64,000 nucleotides of DNA, from NCBI GenBank assembly GCA_023269615.1, contig JAHFSY010000014.1, positions 18,301 to 82,300 of the forward strand, read 5' to 3'. This DNA comes from Verrucomicrobiota bacterium. Lineage in GTDB: Bacteria; Verrucomicrobiota; Verrucomicrobiia; JABWAM01. The notes under the pieces are model-generated. The model worked only from the letters and a program-made list of their open reading frames with translations. It had not been told where the DNA came from and did not search any database. Shown here piece by piece: positions 59,522 through 64,000 of this stretch. Numbering within the stretch: the stretch's first letter is position 1; every line of letters begins with the position of its first letter. The translations under genes and the position numbers were made by a program.

Positions 59522-62500
59522 ATGAACGTCATGCCGGACGTTTCATCCTCCACCGGAACAGGATCACCGGCGCCTGCGCGCGCGAAGGGAGGGCTGCTTT
59601 TTCTCGCGCTGGTCCTGCTCGAGGCGGTGATTCTTCTGACACTGCTGGGGACGCATCGGATGGTGCGGGGGCATGACGGCCTGCAGTATTTCACGCTCCA
59701 ATACTGGTTCCTGAACAGCGTGGCGACGACGGGGGAGATTTCGCAGTGGATGCCCTTCATGACGCATGGGACGGTGGGCAACTGGTGGCATACATCGCAG
59801 GCGTCCATGGTGCAGAGCGCCCTGGTGCTGGCGGGCACGCTGTTGAAGGGTGCGAATTTTCTTCCATTTTTTTATGCCGGGATTTTCTTTGACGAGATGG
59901 TGCTGCTGGCGGGCATGTGGCTGTTGAGCGGGCGGTATTTCACCTCCTCGCAGACCCGTTTTTTTGTCGCGGCGGCGGCGATGGGCTCGTGCATCTGGAT
60001 GGACCAGCCGTGGTTTAATTTTCATTTCTACTACGCGCTCCCCCTGCTTCTTCACCTGCTGCATGGTTTCCTGGACAGCGGCCGCTGGCGTTACGTGCTG
60101 CTCGCGGGAAACCTGCTGGCGCTCCAGACAATGGGAAGCCTGCCCTACATGATTCCGGTGACGACGCTGGTGATCTGCGTCTATTTTGCCGCGTGGATCT
60201 CCCTTGTGGACCGCAGCGCATGGCGGGAGAGGCGTTTTCTCAAGCATCCCATTCGCGGCATCCTGTGCCTTGTGCCGATCGGCCTTGTGTTTGCCATGGT
60301 GTATGTGCTGCTGAAACATGGGACGGCGGAGCTCGCGGTTTACAATTACGGGCGCGGTCAGGATGAAAAGACATCGCTCGTTGGATTCCTGACGTATGCG
60401 GGAACGGCCGATTACACGATGTGGCTGGAAACCGTGCTCGGGGTTTCGCCCTCGATGGATTACACCCTGTACTTCGGAATCTTTTCCATCGTCTTCGTGG
60501 TGCTGGGCGCGGTTTATGGCCGCGACCGCCGCGCCGGTGTCCTGTGGTGCGTGACGGCCCTCCTTTTCCTCTTCTCCTTCGGCGGTTTCGTTGCATACGC
60601 CTGCCATCGCCTTTGGCCGGTGATGAGTTTTTACCGTCACGTCATGATGGTCTGCGTGCTGATGAAGCCATTCCTTTGCCTCCTGGCCGGGTTTGGCTTT
60701 GAGGCATGCGTGCTCAGGCGTGTGAATCGTGCATGGCCGATGCTCCTGGCGGCGATCGCCCTGGGCGCTCTCGCCGCATGGCTTCTGAACCTGGCCACGC
60801 ATCCGAAGGTGTGGGCGGAGCTGCTGAAGCACATTCCGCCGCACGGCACGCTTTCGATCAAGAAATTCATGGATCCATCCGTGACCGCCAACAGCCTGGT
60901 CCTTTCGTCAGCCTGGGCCTTGATTGCCGGGATGCTGCTCGTGTTGCTGACCTTGAACATCCGCGAGAAGGCGCGCGCGATGATCGCGGCGCTGGTGTTG
61001 GTGATGCAGGTGATGAACCTGTACGCGTACAAGACGCTGCAAACGATTTCCAAGACCTTTCCGATGGACAAGTTTCAGTGCCAGGTGAACGATTTTCAGC
61101 CGATCCCGTGGCACGAGCGGCGCCAGCCCGACACGGTGCGCAACCCGCGGACCGGGATATTTTTCAAGGAGCTGCTGGCGACGCGCTACGGCGTGTACAA
61201 CTGGACGCTGGGGTCGTATCTCTTCAGCGACAGCGTGGGGAGCGTGTATCGGGCCGACCACTGGCTGATTCCGCTGGACGATTTCATGCGCGCATTCTGG
61301 AAACAGCCGCAGCGCGACTTTCGCGTCCACCCGAGCGGGCTGCAGACACTGCGGCGGCTGGAATTTCCGACGAACCATGTGGCCTGCGTGAAGTTTTCGG
61401 GTTTGGGCGAGGACAAGATCCAGTTTTTTCGCAGCGCGATCGAGTGCGGGGACGACCGGCTGATCGCCAGCTGCATCACCTCCCCGGATTTCCGCGGAGA
61501 TCTTCTCTTCCTTTCCGACACTCGTCCCGCACCCAACGTGGCCACGCCGCCCCAGCTGGGCTCGAGCGACCGCGTGCCATCGCATTACAAGGTGCTGCGG
61601 TTTGACGCCAACCACCTGGACGTCGAGGCGGACGCGGGAGGAGGCGCATGGATGTTTTACAGCGACGTGTGGCATCCATTCTGGCGCGCGGTGGTGAATG
61701 GCGAGGAGGTGGAAGTGCGGCGCGCCAACATGGCTTACAAGGCGGTGCCCATCGGGCCGGGAAAAAACATCGTCCAGTTCACATTTGGATCGCCCCTTGC
61801 TTCCGCCATTTTTATTTTTCTCGCGCTGAACTCCCTCCTGTGGATCGCCTTCGTCCTGTTCCTGCTCCTGCGCTGCGGGGGAATCATCCGCAGCCATGTG
61901 ACGCAGGCTGAGGGCGCGGGCATGCCGCCGCCGCTTTGGACGTCCGCCATCCGACAGCGTGCGCTGGTCGGCTCATCCGTGCTTGTCGCAGCCTTTGTGG
62001 GAATGCTGGTCGGCTCGGCGAGACTTCGGAACGAGCTGTTTTTGGTTGCGGCTGGGGGAGGCCATATCCGCCTGGCTGGCGCGCTGCTGGCGATCGGGAG
62101 CGACATCAACGCCCGCGACAGCCAGGGCGCCACCCCCATTTATTTCGCCGCTTCGCGTGGGCAGGGCGGCATGGTTCGCGAATTGCTGTGGCGTGGAGCG
62201 AATGCAGACACGCCCTGCGACGACGGCACAACGCCCCTGCTCAAAGCCGCGGTTGAGGACCACCTGGATACGGCGTGTTCACTGATTAACGCGGGGGCGG
62301 GCGTGAACACGGCGGCATCCGAGGGTTCGACCCCGTTGCTTTACGCTGCATGGAATGACAACACGGAACTGGTGCGGCTGCTGCTCACGCGTTCCCCCGA
62401 CGTGAACCTTGCCAATCGGGGCGGGCGCACGCCGCTCATGTGTGCCGCATGGCAGGGCAACCTGGAAATCGTCCGGATGCTCCTCGCCCGTGGTGCAGAT

Positions 62501-62602
62501 CGCAGCTTGAAGGATGAAAATGGATGGACCGCGCTTAAATGCGCCGAGGACCGGGGGTTCAAGGAAGTCGCCGAGGCCTTGAAGTGCCCACCCGGACTTT
62601 GA
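59522..62602 (+). CDS. YfhO-like multi-pass membrane protein with C-terminal ankyrin repeats (paralog 2)
   Basis: This 1026-residue protein has the same plan as the divergent neighbour and is similar to it along its whole length by eye, for example RMVRGHDGLQYFTLQYWFL, GSCIWMDQPWFNFHFYYALP, and MFYSDVWHPFWRAVVNGEEVE. About a dozen or more membrane spans are followed by a final span (LVGSSVLVAAFVGMLVGSA) and about five ankyrin repeats at 836-1020 (GATPIYFAASRGQGGMVREL; RTPLMCAAWQGNLEIVRMLL). Its N-terminal cytoplasmic stretch is rich in Ser/Thr/Pro and unlike that of paralog 1. ATG 59522 has a weak ribosome binding site, and ATG 59531 is an alternative. The orientation suggests joint control of both genes. 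Confidence 0.82.
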   Translation: MNVMPDVSSSTGTGSPAPARAKGGLLFLALVLLEAVILLTLLGTHRMVRGHDGLQYFTLQYWFLNSVATTGEISQWMPFMTHGTVGNWWHTSQASMVQSALVLAGTLLKGANFLPFFYAGIFFDEMVLLAGMWLLSGRYFTSSQTRFFVAAAAMGSCIWMDQPWFNFHFYYALPLLLHLLHGFLDSGRWRYVLLAGNLLALQTMGSLPYMIPVTTLVICVYFAAWISLVDRSAWRERRFLKHPIRGILCLVPIGLVFAMVYVLLKHGTAELAVYNYGRGQDEKTSLVGFLTYAGTADYTMWLETVLGVSPSMDYTLYFGIFSIVFVVLGAVYGRDRRAGVLWCVTALLFLFSFGGFVAYACHRLWPVMSFYRHVMMVCVLMKPFLCLLAGFGFEACVLRRVNRAWPMLLAAIALGALAAWLLNLATHPKVWAELLKHIPPHGTLSIKKFMDPSVTANSLVLSSAWALIAGMLLVLLTLNIREKARAMIAALVLVMQVMNLYAYKTLQTISKTFPMDKFQCQVNDFQPIPWHERRQPDTVRNPRTGIFFKELLATRYGVYNWTLGSYLFSDSVGSVYRADHWLIPLDDFMRAFWKQPQRDFRVHPSGLQTLRRLEFPTNHVACVKFSGLGEDKIQFFRSAIECGDDRLIASCITSPDFRGDLLFLSDTRPAPNVATPPQLGSSDRVPSHYKVLRFDANHLDVEADAGGGAWMFYSDVWHPFWRAVVNGEEVEVRRANMAYKAVPIGPGKNIVQFTFGSPLASAIFIFLALNSLLWIAFVLFLLLRCGGIIRSHVTQAEGAGMPPPLWTSAIRQRALVGSSVLVAAFVGMLVGSARLRNELFLVAAGGGHIRLAGALLAIGSDINARDSQGATPIYFAASRGQGGMVRELLWRGANADTPCDDGTTPLLKAAVEDHLDTACSLINAGAGVNTAASEGSTPLLYAAWNDNTELVRLLLTRSPDVNLANRGGRTPLMCAAWQGNLEIVRMLLARGADRSLKDENGWTALKCAEDRGFKEVAEALKCPPGL

Positions 62603-62625
62603 TCCACGTTTTCCTTGAGCGGTGG

Positions 62626-63195
62626 CTACTTTTTCTTTGGTGTCACCTCTTTGCGACGATTGATTTCAGCCGATAATTCCCCGCTTCGTTGATGGGCCTT
62701 GAGCGTTCCTTCCGGGCCAAGATATTTTTCAAGGCTTGCGCGCGTTTCCAATGCATTCCCTTCCCCTCCTTCAATTGCGAGATAGACCCAGGCAAGTGCT
62801 TCGAGCCGATCCCGGGTCACACCTTCACCCTCTGCATACTTGAGCCCGAGGCTGAATTCACCCGATGCGTCCCCCTGCTCGGCGGCTTTTCGATACCAGT
62901 TGAAAGCCTCAGCCCTGTTCTTGGGCACACCGTGGCCCCTCGAGTACAGAAACCCCAGGTTGCATTGCGCGCTGGGATTCCCTTGATCCGCAGCTTTCCG
63001 ATACCATTTCGCCGCCTCGGCAAAGTCCTCGGGGACGCCTTCGCCCGTTTGATACATGACTCCGAGTTTGCATTGGGCGGCGGCATCCCCGGCCTCTGCA
63101 CGTGTCTTTGTTTCATCCGACACGTTGGGAGCGGGACGGCAGCCTGAAAACAGGGAGAGCAGGAAAATAAGGGCAATGGAGCGGCCGATGACCAT
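62626..63195 (-). CDS. Sel1-repeat lipoprotein
   Basis: This 189-residue protein has a lipoprotein signal (IALIFLLSLFSGC, lipobox Cys19). Three or so Sel1-like repeats follow (about 30-140), each of the form AxxxLGxxYxxGxGVxxDxxEAxxWYRKAAxQG, visible as CKLGVMYQTGEGVPEDFAEA, CNLGFLYSRGHGVPKNRAEA and FSLGLKYAEGEGVTRDRLEA. Sel1 proteins form solenoid surfaces that bind other proteins, often in the envelope. It is convergent with the ankyrin-YfhO paralog 2 gene (23 bp between stops); both encode repeat solenoids. The partner is unknown. Confidence 0.88.
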   Translation of the reverse strand: MVIGRSIALIFLLSLFSGCRPAPNVSDETKTRAEAGDAAAQCKLGVMYQTGEGVPEDFAEAAKWYRKAADQGNPSAQCNLGFLYSRGHGVPKNRAEAFNWYRKAAEQGDASGEFSLGLKYAEGEGVTRDRLEALAWVYLAIEGGEGNALETRASLEKYLGPEGTLKAHQRSGELSAEINRRKEVTPKKK

Positions 63196-63297
63196 GCTTT
63201 CTGCTTGTACTCACGCCCTGATGAAGTCAATTCAGTTCTTGCCCTGCCTGCATTTCTCAGCAGGAAGTGGACCTGAAACGATGCGTTGAAATTTACC

Positions 63298-64000
63298 ATG
63301 CACTTTCGTGACCTGAACGAATCCCAGATCCTGGCCCTCGCCATCACCGCCGAGGAAGAGGACAGCCACATTTATCGCGACTTTGCCGAATCGCTTCGCG
63401 TGGATTTTCCCGCAACGGCGGAATTGTTCACCAAGATGGCCGGAGAGGAGGATGGGCACCGTCATCGCCTGATCGAACTGTACCGCCAGCGTTTTGGTGA
63501 GCATATTCCGCTCATCCGGCGCCAGGATGTGAAGGGCTTCGTCGTGCGCCGTCCTTCGTGGTTCACGCGGACACTCCGGCCCGAGCGCGCACGGGAGGAA
63601 GCCGCCCTGATGGAAATCGAGTCGCGCAGCTTCTACGAAGCCGCCGCGCAGCGGACGACTGACGCCGCCATTCGTCAACTGCTGGACGACCTCGCCCAGG
63701 AGGAGGGGCGCCACGAAGAGGCGGCCAGGGACTTCACCGGGGCACAGGCTGCGTCGGGCGAACTCAGCCATGAGCATGACGCCGCCCGCCGGTTGTTTGT
63801 GCTTCGCCTGGTCCAGCCGGGCCTCGCTGGATTGATGGATGGCTCCGTCTCCACGCTGGCGCCTTTGTTTGCGGCGGCATTCGCCACCGGCCTTACGTTG
63901 GCGACTTTCAAGGTTGGATTGGCGGCCTCGGTGGGCGCCGGCATCAGCATGGGTTTTGCCGAGGCGTTGTCCGACGATGGCAAACTGAGCGGGCGTGGCA
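63298..64000 (+). CDS. MbfA-like ferritin-like/VIT1-type protein (partial, runs off the window)
   Basis: The frame is open from ATG 63298 to the window end (234 residues seen). The N-terminal 150 residues are a rubrerythrin-type di-iron domain with the ligand motifs [35 protein letters not shown] and [10 protein letters not shown] transition near residue 165 leads into hydrophobic segments ([37 protein letters not shown]) like the VIT1/CCC1 domain of MbfA (membrane-bound ferritin A), an iron or manganese exporter linked to oxidative stress. The gene is divergent from the Sel1 lipoprotein gene. The missing C-terminus should contain the remaining membrane spans. Confidence 0.85.
   Translation, partial: MHFRDLNESQILALAITAEEEDSHIYRDFAESLRVDFPATAELFTKMAGEEDGHRHRLIELYRQRFGEHIPLIRRQDVKGFVVRRPSWFTRTLRPERAREEAALMEIESRSFYEAAAQRTTDAAIRQLLDDLAQEEGRHEEAARDFTGAQAASGELSHEHDAARRLFVLRLVQPGLAGLMDGSVSTLAPLFAAAFATGLTLATFKVGLAASVGAGISMGFAEALSDDGKLSGRG

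Noticed and set aside
59564..60844. 426-residue minus-strand open frame
   Set aside because: It is antisense to the ankyrin-YfhO paralog 2; His/Arg/Gln-rich composition typical of a shadow frame in GC-rich DNA.

Overview
This 64 kb window is chromosomal sequence from a Gram-negative bacterium, most likely a member of the Verrucomicrobiota (inference). It has LPS-heptose genes, many signal-peptide, lipoprotein and outer-membrane functions, and a pilM-N-O-P-Q locus arranged like the Akkermansia muciniphila Amuc_1098-1102 region. It is dense, with no gap above about 300 bp, and has no rRNA, tRNA, CRISPR array, transposase or phage gene that I can recognise. It is unusually rich in short interspersed repeats: at least eight families, several as inverted pairs, and some lying inside genes in frame.

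Layout. 1-2.6 kb: end of an unknown gene, heptose-7-phosphate kinase, a GmhB-like phosphatase and a PIG-L deacetylase. 2.7-5.0 kb: secreted TPR protein with an embedded C39-like peptidase domain. 5-12.2 kb: four multi-pass GT-C type glycosyltransferase-like proteins, three of them in an overlapping operon. 12.2-17 kb: a tiny lipoprotein, PhyH dioxygenase divergent from an AraC regulator, a Gfo/Idh oxidoreductase with an FAH-family hydrolase, and a DUF3108 protein. 17.2-27.7 kb: an acyl-CoA block made of a thiolase, a two-gene IcmF-type B12 mutase, and convergently an acyl-CoA synthetase and a FadB/FadJ-type protein. A PadR regulator and membrane protein cassette sits between the two arms. 27.8-30.8 kb: two CNNM/CorC membrane proteins and a HAD phosphatase.

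31-44 kb is a housekeeping mix: glmS, an alpha/beta hydrolase, an M50 protease, a response regulator, a double ThyX-like protein, a creatininase-family protein, an M24 peptidase, an EVE protein, a pseudouridine synthase-methyltransferase fusion and cbpA. 44-55.9 kb, all on the minus strand, is a surface module: pilM, pilN, pilO, a pilP-like gene, the secretin pilQ, a FecR-domain protein, a 1318-residue FecR-headed adhesin-like protein and a GH26-like protein lacking its catalytic glutamates. 55.9-62.6 kb: an orphan Phd antitoxin and a divergent pair of paralogous YfhO-like membrane proteins with C-terminal ankyrin repeats. The window ends with a Sel1 lipoprotein and a truncated rubrerythrin/VIT1-type (MbfA-like) gene.

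The points most worth following are the ankyrin-tailed YfhO pair beside the pilus/adhesin locus, the in-frame coding repeats in the thiolase and mutase genes, the split IcmF, and the PadR promoter in which operator, promoter and a probable leaderless start coincide.
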